From Flabesymbios commensalis (lineage: Eukaryota > Annelida > Polychaeta > Terebellida > Flabelligeridae), in the NCBI GenBank assembly GCA_964017125.1, contig OZ024908.1, positions 85,193,914-85,257,913 on the forward strand: a DNA stretch of 64,000 nucleotides, written 5' to 3'. This document shows, piece by piece, positions 10,871 through 20,527 of this stretch (positions are counted from its first letter, which is position 1; each line of letters begins with the position of its first letter). The position numbers were made by a program, and so were the translations under genes. The notes beneath the pieces are model-generated. The model searched no databases and was not told where the DNA came from. It saw only the letters and a list, made by a program, of their open reading frames with translations.

Positions 10871-11030
10871 TGACTTACTTTTGAACTCTTGAGATTTCTT
10901 GCCTTGAGACTGACTTACCGTTGAACCTTTGGTGTTTTTCGCCATTTGATTGACTTACCTTGAACCCTTTTTGTTTCTCATTGCTAGATTGACATACCGT
11001 TGAACGGTCAACCCTTGCGCCAGATCGTAA
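10871..11030 (-). repeat. Second array, 40-bp units each with a donor-like GTAAGT/GTATGT
   Basis: Directly downstream of the 85-bp array in the same intron. Units of 40, 40 and 39 bp carry on the minus strand TTCAA(C)GGTAAGTCA or a close variant: GTAAGT at 10878-10873, 10918-10913 and 10958-10953, GTATGT at 10997-10992. The non-donor part of the unit differs from the 85-bp unit, so the donor and its flanks look like the shared seed. Confidence 0.7.
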
Positions 11031-11456
11031 GTTTTTCCTCATCTTCTCGGTCAGATTTATTATTGCTGCTGGCGAAGTTGGTATGTTTGATGACTCGTGT
11101 CTCATGTTGACTTACCGTTTTTCTCATCTTCTCGTTCAGATTTCATAACACTGCTGGTGAAGCTGGTATATTTTGGTAACTCATGTCTCATATTGACTTA
11201 CCGTTTTCCTCATCTTCTCGGTCAGATTTAGTATTGCTGCTGGCGAAGCTGGTATGTTTGGTGACTCGTGTCTCATGTTGACTTACCGTTTTCCTCACCT
11301 TCTCGCTCAGATTTCGTAACACTGCTGGTGAAGCTGGTATGTTTGGTAACTCATGTATCATATTGACTTACCGTTTTCCTCATCTTCACGGTCAGATTTA
11401 TTATTGCTGCTGGCGAAGTTGGTATGTTTGATGACTCGTGTCTCATGTTGACTTAC
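11031..11456 (-). repeat. Tandem 85-bp copies of the exon A end with its splice donor
   Basis: On the minus strand, each unit repeats the last ~60 nt of exon A, its AACG|GTAAGT donor and the first intron bases (TCAACATGAG). GTAAGT donors end at 11451, 11366, 11281, 11196 and 11110 (spacing 85, 85, 85, 86). Two unit types alternate (one with GCCAGCAGC, one with ACCAGCAGTG), giving a 170-bp higher-order period, so growth went by dimers. Some units remain open in the exon A frame (for example ETRVIKHTNFASS...). Reading past any donor meets an in-frame stop (GGT AAG TCA ACA TGA). Confidence 0.9.
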
Positions 11457-12627
11457 CGTTTTTCTCATCTTCTCGTTCAGATTTCGTAACACTGCTGGTG
11501 AAGCTGGTATGTTTGGTAACTCGTGTCTCAGTCACACAACCATCGCCTTCCTCTCGTGACGTCACAACCTCCGTCACCACCTGCGTGTCAGATAACTCTT
11601 CCGCAGGAGAATCCTTCAGTTTTCTGAGAGCCTCCAGCAGGGCCATCGGCTCTCCTGGAGACTTCTCCTCTGGCTCGGACGTCTGCTCTGACTGACCCGG
11701 AGAGCTAGATAGCGCATCAGCAGCTGTAGACTCCAGCACCTCATCTGGTTTCTCAGACTTCCTTCCCAATTCACTTGGCACTGAATCCTCCTGCTTCTTC
11801 ACGTGCTCACCAGATGGCGCTAAATTCACTTTTATCTGCACCTCACTAGGTGGCTCTAGTTCCTGCTTCTTGAGGACACTGCTCGGCTCCTCTACCTTTC
11901 TCTTGGGTTCTCCATCTGGAGACGATCTTTCCACTTGGGGTTTGAAGCTAAATGGTGTTGTTTTAGGTTCAGGAGAGGCTTCCTTGACGACGGTAACCTT
12001 CTGTGTGATAACTCCAGGCTTTGTTGGCGTGGCAGCCGTTGCCGTGGTCACAGTGCGTCTGGTGACTATGGCCTCCTGATCCGCGGAATCAGTTCGAGTG
12101 GATGTAGAGGTCATTGTGCTCTTATATGTGAACTTCTCAGTAGAAGGCACATCAGGGGCCGTGTCTGATTTAACAACTCTGCTGGAATAACTGCTCTTAC
12201 TGGTGGTGGTAGAACTAGACGTGGAGGTAGTGGTGGTGGTACCCACATTGGGGCGGAACCAGCTGCTAGCCGTGGTGGTACGCTTATCCGGGGTAAACAT
12301 GGGTCTCGGGGGACCGGTGGCATTAGCCGGGGTAGAGGTCAAGAATGAGCTGTCATTCTTTGTTGGCGAGGCCAGAGGTGTCTTTGTGTTGGGTTTAGAT
12401 GGAGACGCCTCCTCCAGTTTGACGTCCACCACCTTCACCCCTTCCTGTAGTTCCCACGGGTCATCATCTTTTTTTTCACCTTGGCCCTCATCCTCAGAGC
12501 TTGATGAGGATGACGACGACGATGATGATGACGATTTGTGGTCATCGTCTCTAGCTGCCACGGGTACAGGCTTTTTGTTGGCATTCTCATCAGATGACGG
12601 CTTTGAAGGTGACGATTCCACCTCATC
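11457..12627 (-). CDS. Exon A, disordered Ser/Thr/Glu-rich region of the same gene
   Basis: A 1171-nt exon (390 codons plus one base) between a good acceptor (TTATTATCTGTTACAG|GATGAG) and a consensus donor (AACG|GTAAGT). The upstream in-frame residues to 12795 are intron. The product is low complexity: a run of 13 Ser followed by EDEG (about 32-48), a PWELQEG motif, several S/T-P sites (SPSKP, TPLASPTK, SPEPK), T-rich tracts, repeated VxxR/K-T-V-T strings, and near the end a likely helix MALLEALRKLKDSP and ETRVTKHTSFTSSVTKSE. It resembles disordered cytoskeletal or scaffold linkers with many possible phosphosites; no folded domain is recognised. Its final ~85 bp is the founding unit of the splice-donor array downstream. 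The exon starts in phase 0 without a Met, so at least one 5' exon is missing; I could not identify it in the window. Confidence 0.82.
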
Positions 12628-13189
12628 CTGTAACAGATAATAAAATAACACATTATAACCCATGTGATGTACACGGAAAACTAACAGACAATCAAATAGT
12701 GTAACATTACAACTATTTATTAACAATTTGTTAACATTATTTTTTTGTGTGCACATAATTATATGTCTTAATTTAATGGCTCCCCGTTTTCTCAATGACT
12801 ACTCAAAATGTATTTTTTTTAAATCCCACCAAATTTTTGAATATTTTATTATATGTCATATAGATCACCTTCCAAATATATTCCACACGACCAGAACATA
12901 TGCTATACTAATCTATATTGATCTTGTTCAAATATTCAAAGGGAGGATTTTAAAATTCAGGAAATATTTCAGCAATAACTCAAACCATGCAAAAGTTCGC
13001 ATACATTTCAATGCTGGAACAAAGTACAAGTTTTTTGCTAGATAATAGTTTTCCTTCACTCACACATGAGTTGTGACTCATGTCTATTTTGATGGACTAA
13101 ATCAATGTGAGTGTTTGACACATTATGACAGTGATGTTGACATAGCGATGCCAACTATTGAACATATTACACATTAAAAACGTCCACTG
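12628..13189. other. Intron or 5' flank of the STAND/WD40 gene
   Basis: AT-rich sequence upstream of exon A on the gene's strand. It must begin as an intron because exon A starts in phase 0 after an acceptor. No further exon is visible. Confidence 0.5.
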
Positions 13190-13340
13190 CTTTAGGGTGC
13201 AAAGGCCAACACCAGTAACTGCTTACTTGAAAAATAAGCAGTTACGGCTTTTTGTCTTTGCATGACCATGATGACAAAATAGCTAAGGTAAACAGCAGTA
13301 ACTGTAAACGGCAAACAGTAGGCCCAGTAACTTCGCAAGT
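13190..13340. mobile_element. CAGTAACTGCT hairpin family, two adjacent copies
   Basis: 13196-13266: TGCAAAGGCCAACACCAGTA ACTGCTTACTT / AAGCAGTTACGGCTTTTTGT CTTTGCA. A degraded second copy follows (13290-13340). Ends are GCAAAGGCAAA/TTTGCCTTTGC. Confidence 0.7.
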
Positions 13341-13348
13341 AAACAGAA

Positions 13349-13596
13349 TTAACCCTTTAAGCCCTCGCGATGCATTAAAGCATCATTTCGCATCTCTGAA
13401 GAATGGCTTAATTCCCTGAAACCTGGTGGTTTTAGAACAAAAATTTTCATGGAATTGTTTTAAAAATAACATTTTTTTTTCATTTGTCACCCACTTCAAG
13501 TCATTTTCATCCACTACAAGTCGAGGATTGCGAGAGCAATTCGCGGCGTGTAGTGGATGAAGATGACAATGGTAAACTCAGGCTTGAAAGGGTTAA
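13349..13596 (+). mobile_element. TTAA-D MITE, full length
   Basis: TTAA (13349-13352) CCCTTTAAGCCCTCGCGATG ... GGCTTGAAAGGG TTAA (13593-13596); intact TTAA on both sides, hairpin CATCCACTACAAGTCG / CGTGTAGTGGATGAAG. The best copy of the family. Confidence 0.9.
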
Positions 13597-13619
13597 TGTT
13601 AAGCTAGCATTGGTGCATT

Positions 13620-14113
13620 GGGCTTGCTAGGATAACGCCGATGACATTCATCAAGGTCGCCAGGTGCATCACGGCAAGCATGAAACGTTAAGCCTATGGT
13701 GACTTAATATTGGGTCAACGTTACAGATGGTGGCCAGCATTGGACCAGCTTAGGTTTGTGTCAGTTGGGGTGTCCCTCGCATTATATTGAACGACAATGT
13801 GCCTCAGTTCACAGCGGTGTCAAACGTCAACAAAATTACTGTGAGATCGATCCGAACACAGTCTGTTAGGTGATGTGGTGTTACTCAGTCAATTGTATGG
13901 ATGTGTGGCATATTGATATGTGGCATATGGATATGTGGTATCCCGGCAAATACGAGACGTTCACCGTCTACGACGCTGGCCCAACATTAATCCATCCTTG
14001 GGTGAATAATGATTCACGTTGCTTACAGGGGAAAGAGACTTGCTTTAATGTTTGGCAAACGTGTGGACCAACCTTAAAACAACATTGGATAAACCTGGCA
14101 TATCTTGATATGA
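13620..14113. mobile_element. Degraded AACATTG foldback copies
   Basis: Pieces at about 13705-13765 (TATTGGGTCAACGTTAC ... CCAGCATTGGACC) and 13941-14113 (GCAAATACGAGACGTTCACC, ACGACGCTGGCCCAACATTA). No coding signal around them. Confidence 0.55.
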
Positions 14114-14516
14114 TTGATAGATATGAAAAGTATGATGTTTTCACCTGATGCCAAATAAATAAATGTAGGACACAAATTTAAAGGTTGGTCCAAATTCAGG
14201 CATCTTTAAACGTGTTTAATACCTCACAGAAATGGTTTCAAACATTTAGTAAGTTTCGTCTAGTAAATTAAAATACAGCCTCGAATATGGAACTTTAATG
14301 GTCTATAAGGGTCTAAAAAGTAAATATGGATGGATGTTATTAATCTGTTCCAAATAGATTTTATAGTTTTATGAAGTGACCATTGGGATAACCATAGTCA
14401 GAACCAACAACAGGATATGTTCTCGCTCATCTTTGTTTTATTAATACATGGGTAAACACAGATAGGCGTGGACATAGTGAATTGTAAACTCATACACTGT
14501 ACATCATAATGCTGAT
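14114..14516. other. Intergenic, nothing recognised
   Basis: Nothing supportable on either strand. Confidence 0.4.
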
Positions 14517-14775
14517 CTGAAAAAGGCACAACGTAGTAACTCTCACTTGAAAAAATAACCTGGTACCACATTTTGGCTTTGCATGTCAGTATGGTATAAA
14601 GTCAAAATACAGTAATTGCTTACTTAAAAAATAAACAGCTACTGCCTTTTGGATTTGCACATCATTGCAGAGGAGGAGCCTGGACTCATTCCGCAACTCT
14701 GCAGTGCAAAGTCAAAAGGCAGTATCTGCTCACTTTACCAAGTGAGCAGATACTGCCTTTTGTCTTCGCAGAGCA
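14517..14775. mobile_element. Three CAGTAACTGCT hairpins in a row
   Basis: Copies at about 14525-14585, 14600-14665 and 14702-14772. The last is essentially perfect: AAAAGGCAGTATCTGCTCAC TTtaccAAGTGAGCAGATACTGCCTTTT. Its arms carry ATCTG where the first family copies carry AACTG, on both sides. Confidence 0.75.
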
Positions 14776-14914
14776 CAGCTATCTGATGCCAATAAAATAC
14801 GCAGAAGATTTCTATACAATACAATTGACCTTGTGTCGGCAATAAATACGCCATAATATCTACTTGATTCTAGTAATCCACACATGTAAATATGGCTACG
14901 ATCATAAGGTAGCA

Positions 14915-15195
14915 TTAACACTTTGCCTGCTATTGACGCATGTGTCAGGCATTATTTGACATTTATTAAATAAAAATAAATTTCATAGAAATGTCACTTT
15001 ACTCGTAGAAATCAGGACATTTTAGGCTTAATATTTTATAAAACTGCATTTTTCATTCACAGCGGAATGCGAATTACGCTAGTAATTCACTGTGAACGGT
15101 AATTCACCTTAACTAACCTAATATTTCAAAGTTATTCTCTTAACTACTCGGGTAAAAAAGTGTTAACTCCTAACGACCCAGTATTAAAGGGTTAG
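14915..15195 (+). mobile_element. TTAA-F MITE
   Basis: TTAA (14915-14918) CACTTTGCCTGCTATTGACG CATG ... AAGGG TTAG (15192-15195). Terminal motif shared with 44003-44232 (CCTGCTAATGACGC). An internal short palindrome AATGCGAATTACGCTAGTAA TTC is seen. Confidence 0.65.
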
Positions 15196-15714
15196 ACCCT
15201 TAACTCACAAAGGTATCTTCCTCCACTTCAAGCAGTAAATTGTTGCTGTAATTTTGTATATGACCATTATATTTTTTACTTCTTTTAGCTCTGGACCGTC
15301 TTTAAACGTCAGAATCTGTTTTCCAAAGACTACTTAAATAAATGACTCACGAGCTAACATCAAAGAATCGTCTTCAAACTTTTGAATTATTTGATGAGTT
15401 GTTATAAACTTGAAAGGTGCTTAGGCCCACTGCCAGGCATCGATGAACTTAATTTCCACGAAAGGGCGGACGCAAGGACGGACGGATAAAACCGACTACA
15501 CAATGTCTGTGGTCTCAGGCTGTTGGCAGCATAAAAATCGATAATTTTATTGGAAGTAAATGTTACTTGTCTTGAGGATATACCGCGGGTGTCACAATGT
15601 GATCACGTAGTGTAGGGGGGGGGGAGGGAGGGGGGGGGGGGGGGTCAAGTGTTACACGGACAATACTATCAAGACGTCGCCATCAGGTCAGCTACGTGAC
15701 GGTACGTCTATCAC
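15196..15714. other. Intergenic with a G-rich tract
   Basis: Contains a nearly pure G run at 15617-15642 (three or more G blocks, so a possible G-quadruplex). Nothing else recognised. Confidence 0.5.
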
Positions 15715-16125
15715 CACAGCAAACACGATCTATTCACCCAGTGCCAGCTCAACATTGATCAAGCATTGGGTGTATAATTATATCGTGTTTGCTGTCACAG
15801 AACGTCCCTATAAACACGTAACGTTCACTAAACGCGAGTCATTAAACCAATGTTGTTTTACCGCTGGACCACAATCTACAACGCTGGAACAACATTAAAA
15901 CAACATTGATTCCATGACGCGTATCTGCTGGGTACCTCAACAAATGATGCATGGTTAAGATTGGGTCAATCTCGCAAACGATGACATTTCGTAAACATGA
16001 TCGGTGGTGGATCTGTATTGTACATACGGTAAACAAACGTTGACCCAAAGTTGGATTTGTGTTGGGCCACCGTCTGCGGCTTTGGCCCAGAATTAAACCA
16101 CACTTAGGGTAACGTCTGAAGTTTG
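15715..16125. mobile_element. Cluster of three AACATTG foldbacks
   Basis: 15715-15800 (short form: AGCAAACACGATCTATTCAC / GTATAATTATATCGTGTTTG CTG), 15835-15940 (TTAAACCAATGTTGTTTTAC ... AAAACAACATTGATTCCATG) and 16028-16120 (CGTTGACCCAAAGTTGG...). Confidence 0.75.
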
Positions 16126-16768
16126 TTGGGAATCATCACTATATTATTATATTCTATATTGCTGTATTGTGAACATAACAGAGCTTTATGTTTCAAACGT
16201 TTTGTGGTGGCACTATAAAAACAGAGCCTGTCACTTCACCATGTTTACCCGAGACACAACTTCAAGTGGGTGAAAATTTAAATTATTTGTGGTTTAGGTT
16301 TAAATTGCTATTCAGATATTTTCCATGATATCACATTCTTGATACTCTGCCCAGAGAGGATATTTCGATTCACAATATTTTACACATAAATACAGTGTAC
16401 TTGAAACCCGCTTGAACTACCATAATCCGTTTATACTTTCAACTGTACGCTCTAGAATATCAATACCTCATTTCAATACTATACAAGGCAAACTATCTAA
16501 TCCTAAAATACATATTTAGCTAAACGATCACGACCGCGTGTAATAACTGAAGTTCATATAACCAGCTCATATTGATTGTTTGATAAGTCAGGTTGTCAAA
16601 AAAGTTGTTGTAATCCATTTAAAGCTGGAAATCGCATAAGCAAATCCAGATTCAAATGAATGCAAAATAATGATTCTTCAGCATTTGTAGGGTTAGCCTT
16701 TTAGAAACAGAGGTCGACTGGCATAATTTTATAAAAACGTATTCGGGAGATGTTCGATAAAATGTTTT
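16126..16768. other. Mostly unrecognised, with a TTAA-B hairpin scrap
   Basis: A fragment GAGACACAACTTCAAGTGGG TGAAAATT at about 16251-16280; a TTAA-E-like arm (AAAGCTGGAAATCGCATAAG) near 16620. No gene. Confidence 0.45.
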
Positions 16769-16872
16769 AAACAAACACGACGCTGGCCCAACATTTAACC
16801 AACATTTGGTAAAGGTCTCGTGTTGGATTATAATCCAACATAGTAAATATGTTCTCAGTGTTTGAACATTTT

Positions 16873-17365
16873 TTAACCCTTGTGCTGCTGAATGGCCGGC
16901 ACCGAAGCCTCATTCGGTCCGGTTGTGGCTCGAAACTCAGAGGTACTGGGTTCGAATCCTGGCCGGGTCGGATATTTTTGATCGAGGTTGTGCATATACA
17001 GTGCTCCAAGCTGTTCAAAGGCCAGGAGTGTGTAGTGCCATCTATAGTACTGTGCACTATAAAGAACCCTTGAAGTCATTCGAAAAGAGTAGGCCATAGT
17101 CCCGGCTTCGTGCTTCCTTCTGTCGCGATATTGCCATGATTGTGCAGAAAGCGACGTAAAGCAATATTCATGCATTCCTTTGTACTGCTGAATTGTTTGC
17201 TTCTATATTTCTTTCATTCGAATGATAAACAATATTTATATTTATGAAAAGTAGACATCTCCAATATTGAATTATTGGATTCACTAAGCATCTACCAAAA
17301 AATGATTTGATCAATTAGTGATATTTGGCTGAATGAAGATGAACAAGAACACATTGGTCCTTAAA
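16873..17365 (+). mobile_element. TTAA-E MITE split by a SINE
   Basis: TTAA (16873-16876) CCCTTGTGCTGCTGAAT, then the SINE, then TGTTTGCTTCTATATTTCTT and the family interior (GACATCTCCAATATTGAATT). Right end decayed. Confidence 0.75.
16894..17182 (+). mobile_element. tRNA-derived SINE with target-site duplication
   Basis: A consensus B box GGTTCGAATCC (about 16950-16960) in a tRNA-like head, body CACTATAAAGAACCCTTGAA GTCATTCGAAAAGAGTAGGC, tail to GCATTCCTTTG. Flanked by TGCTGCTGAAT (16883-16893) and TACTGCTGAAT (17183-17193), an 11-bp duplication with one mismatch, inside a TTAA-E element. A folded functional tRNA is not supported. Confidence 0.85.
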
Positions 17366-17384
17366 GCGTTACATTAAAACAATA

Positions 17385-17564
17385 TTTTTTACCGACTTCA
17401 CTTGAAGTTGTGTCTTGTTACCGCCACACACAACTTGAAGTGGGTGAAAATTACTGATATTTGTTTAATTTGAGAGCGAGCATATGACAATATTGATATT
17501 TAACAATCGGCTAATAAAACAGATTAAAAATGACTAAAGTTGTGCTTAGGGCTTTAAGGGTTGA
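17385..17564 (+). mobile_element. TTAA-B MITE abutting TTAA-C
   Basis: Hairpin ACTTGAAGTTGTGTCTTG / CACAACTTGAAGTGGG, tail to GCTTTAAGGG TTGA (17561-17564); the last four bases are shared with the next element. Confidence 0.75.
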
Positions 17565-17805
17565 CCCTTTAACCGCCGGTGCCGCATATCTTCGGGTTTT
17601 CATTTTTTATTAGCACATCAAGTACCACCTCTTAAACATGTTAAAGATACAATGTGACATCAATCAGCAATATTTAAAAAGAGTTGACCTCCATTTTGTC
17701 AAATCTGAATAATTTTCACTCACTTGAAGTTGTGGATCGCGTCAGCGAGACACAACTTCAAGTGGGTGAAAATTCATATTGAATAATTGGCGGTTAAAGG
17801 GTTAA
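17561..17805 (+). mobile_element. TTAA-C MITE, full length
   Basis: TTGA (decayed TTAA) CCCTTTAACCGCCGGTGCCG ... TTGGCGGTTAAAGGG TTAA (17802-17805). 15-bp terminal inverted repeats; internal hairpin CACTTGAAGTTGTGGATCGC / GAGACACAACTTCAAGTG shared in sequence with TTAA-B. Confidence 0.88.
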
Positions 17806-18290
17806 TACGCTATAATATGTTGACACAGTCATGAGCACATACGGTCTGCTTACATAATATATCAACTACCCCCAGACTACGTGTGGACCTTGAGCTCCAA
17901 TATGCACACTTCTATTATACTACAAGAACGGAACGTATATGTACATGTATGTCATTGTTATGCAAAACACCTGCCCGTTTAATGGATGAATAAACTTCAT
18001 ATTTTACACAAGCTTAGACCTTGACCCAGAGGGTGTGCACTTTGCATTTAAATTGTAAATAACCTAACTTATTTTCCCTGATTAGGGCCCACAAATCGAG
18101 CACGACTGCAGGTCAACGGGCCCAGATACGGGAGAATGTGATGATGGTCACGTAGGCCAACCCGATTTTCAGGAGAAAAAGTGATGCTAATTTTGATGTA
18201 TTTTTATGTAACTATGAATATAAGTTAGTCATTTGTTGTTTCATATATCACGAGGCAGCAAGACACACTGCAAGATGTCAGGATATGATG
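17806..18290. other. Intergenic, nothing recognised
   Basis: No feature supportable. Confidence 0.4.
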
Positions 18291-18405
18291 ATGACAGGGG
18301 AGAGGAGGAATATTGCCAGATGTGAGTAGGGGAGAGGGGGCATATTGTCAGATGTGAGAAGGGGAGACCCGAGAGGGGGGTATATTGTTAGATGTGAGGA
18401 CATAT
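18291..18405 (+). repeat. Short tandem repeat, ~45-bp unit
   Basis: Three irregular units of GGGGAGAGGxGG...ATATTGxCAGATGTGAG. Confidence 0.65.
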
Positions 18406-18979
18406 GACATGGTAGAGTGGGGCAGGACATGTCATGGGGGGATGTGCTCGTCTTGTCAACATGATGGTTTTAGATATACTTCAGCAATAGACAACACAGT
18501 CTTTGATTTTTGAGAAAGGAAAAGGATACTAAAATGTTTGTGTGCAAAATTAAAGAAATCATCCATTGGTTTCCGAGATCTGCTCCGGAAACTAAATGCG
18601 GACAAACGGACGGCGGGTCGAACGACCGGACATCCGAGGCGACGCCATAACCCCCCGCTGCAATTTCGTCAGGCGGGGGGGGGAGGGGGGTACAAAGAAA
18701 GAGACCAACAACTGCCAACAAGCTACCAATAGTAAAATGGTGCCAAGAAACAAGATGTTTTGTAATATCAGTAAAAAGAACGTACGTGGACATAAGAACC
18801 AATTCACATCCGAATGTAATAAATAATACATATTGAAGAGGTCAAACCAAATACATTGGCATGCGCATGAACAGCTAATTTTATCTGAAAGGTAACATTA
18901 TTGATACTACAAATTAATCAATATAAAAGTAATGAGTGTAGACTAATATATATGTATATATACTTTGTCTCTGCTCAAC

Positions 18980-19102
18980 GTTAGGGTACCAAGCATAAAC
19001 GAGACATTGAACCAATGCTGGGTTGATGTTGGGCCACCGTCTGCGACGCTGGACCAACATTAACCCAGCATTGGTTCAACGTCTCGTGTCTGCTGGGTAT
19101 GG
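18980..19102. mobile_element. AACATTG foldback palindrome
   Basis: AACGAGACATTGAACCAATG CTGGGTTGATG ... CATTAACCCAGCATTGG TTCAACGTCTCGTGTCTGCTGGGT. Arms share GCTGGGTT/AACCCAGC. Confidence 0.85.
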
Positions 19103-19207
19103 TATATGGGCAATAAACTATCGTTATTGTGATAGCCTCAGCACTTAAAGTGTCAGTATTGTCCATCCATCACAATCTATCATACACACCTGACACACGG
19201 CACGCTA

Positions 19208-19560
19208 TTAACCCTTTGCCTGCTAGTGACGTATATTAATGCGCCAATATACAACTGACAGACATTAAGTAGAAATGTAACTAGGCTCTGTCTGTCTGTA
19301 CCCATTCTAATCACCGTGATTCCACAATTCGGTACTTCATTTTGATTTAAGAAGTTGGTAAATTCCCACGTAGCATCGAATGAAAATTACCAAAAATTAT
19401 AAATAGCCACATGTAAGCATAATTTACATCAAACATCTAAATCACCATGATCACGCAATTTGTAACTTCATTTTGATATAAGAAGTTGGTCAATTCCCAC
19501 GTAGTAGCGAAGGAAAATTACAAGAATAAAAAATACCCACATGTAAACATTAAACATTTT
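19208..19560 (+). mobile_element. TTAA-F-like MITE with an internal duplication
   Basis: TTAA (19208-19211) CCCTTTGCCTGCTAGTGACG. Interior holds two copies of a ~120-bp module (19310-19425 and 19437-19550; TACTTCATTTTGAT...AGAAGTTGGT...AATTCCCACGTAG). Right end unclear. Confidence 0.6.
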
Positions 19561-19684
19561 CGCTCTAAAAGTTATTGTTTCAATTGGTAGCTACGTCTTG
19601 TACAACATTGATGTTATTCAAATACGCATTATCAAATTCTAACGTCAAATGGCGAAAAAAATACCTGACTATTTAGAAGATCAA

Positions 19685-19900
19685 TTAATCCTATCTTTAT
19701 ACGTCAGAATCTGACGTCTTTAGACGGCTGACGTCTTTAGACGTCAGATTCTGACGCTCTACCTAACCCTTGTCAATATATGTTGATGTTTTAGCAAATT
19801 TCAATAGTCCTTAATGGTAATTATTTTAATTTTTTTTAATGTTTTTCCCCTCATTTGAAGCTGGAATTGCTAACGCAATTCCCATAACTGTTAAAAACAA
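19685..19900. mobile_element. TTAA-A hairpin and TTAA-E fragment
   Basis: Near-perfect hairpin TACGTCAGAATCTGACGTCT / GACGTCAGATTCTGACG at 19699-19758, then CCCTTGTCAATATATG and a TTAA-E arm (CATTTGAAGCTGGAATTGC). Confidence 0.55.
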
Positions 19901-20147
19901 CTGTCAGTTTATCAGAAATAGTTCAAGTAATCTTCCAGAAAGGATATTACACGTGGGAATGCTTGTTTGTGCTTGCTCGCCAGCAAATTGACAAAATATT
20001 GTCACTCTTTGTTACAATAAATGTCTATTTGCCTTCACACTCTGATGTTTACAGTGTAAACAGTGGTAGTTTGACGTCAGATTTAACTACGCTGGGGGTC
20101 CACACATCACAATAAGCTCTGCTGGGGGTCACAAACATCATAACACT

Positions 20148-20225
20148 GCCGTGAACAGGCAAGAAGCAGTAACGGCTCACTTGAAAAAGTAAGTTACTTC
20201 CGTTTGCCTTTTTAACTACAGCATA
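20148..20225. mobile_element. CAGTAACTGCT hairpin
   Basis: CAGGCAAGAAGCAGTAACGG CTCACTTG / AAGTAAGTTACTTCCGTTTG CC. A poorer copy is at about 20529-20640. Confidence 0.6.
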
Positions 20226-20294
20226 CATTCATCCATTCAATGCATTCTTCCGCCACCATTCCACCACTATTGTACCATGCAAAGGCAAACAACA

Positions 20295-20527
20295 TTGACC
20301 CTTGAAGCACTAAATTAAATTAAAAGTCGTGTGTCGCGGTAGCGAGACACGACTTTTAATTTAATTTAGTGCTTCAAGGTAAAACTTACACATATTTTCT
20401 TAATTTCAGACCACACATTCGCAATTCTTGATGTTTAAACACACATTTCGTCCCAATAACAGTGATTTGGTCGGCTAATAAAACAGATTAAAAACGACTA
20501 TAGTCGCGCTTAGCGACGAAAGGGTTA
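20295..20527 (+). mobile_element. TTAA-B MITE with a rewritten, perfect 32-bp hairpin
   Basis: Left end TTGA-CCCTTGAAGCAC. The left arm 20300-20331 is an exact inverted copy of 20348-20379 around the family's usual loop (TCGCGGTAGCGA). The right arm is not the normal CAACTTCAAGTGGGTGAAAA but the inverse of the element's own left terminus. The tail is normal (ATCTTGATGTTT variants, CTAATAAAACAGATTAAAAA, GACTATAGTCGCGCTTAGCG) and ends at TTAG (20524-20527). Confidence 0.85.

Noticed and set aside
12203-12640. Plus-strand 145-codon frame rich in Val and Asp
   Set aside because: Antisense of the Ser/Thr-rich exon A; the Asp run is the complement of the Ser codon run.
16897-16970. Functional tRNA gene
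   Set aside because: The B box is exact but no cloverleaf can be drawn with correct A-box spacing, and target duplications flank a ~290-bp unit, so it is a SINE head.
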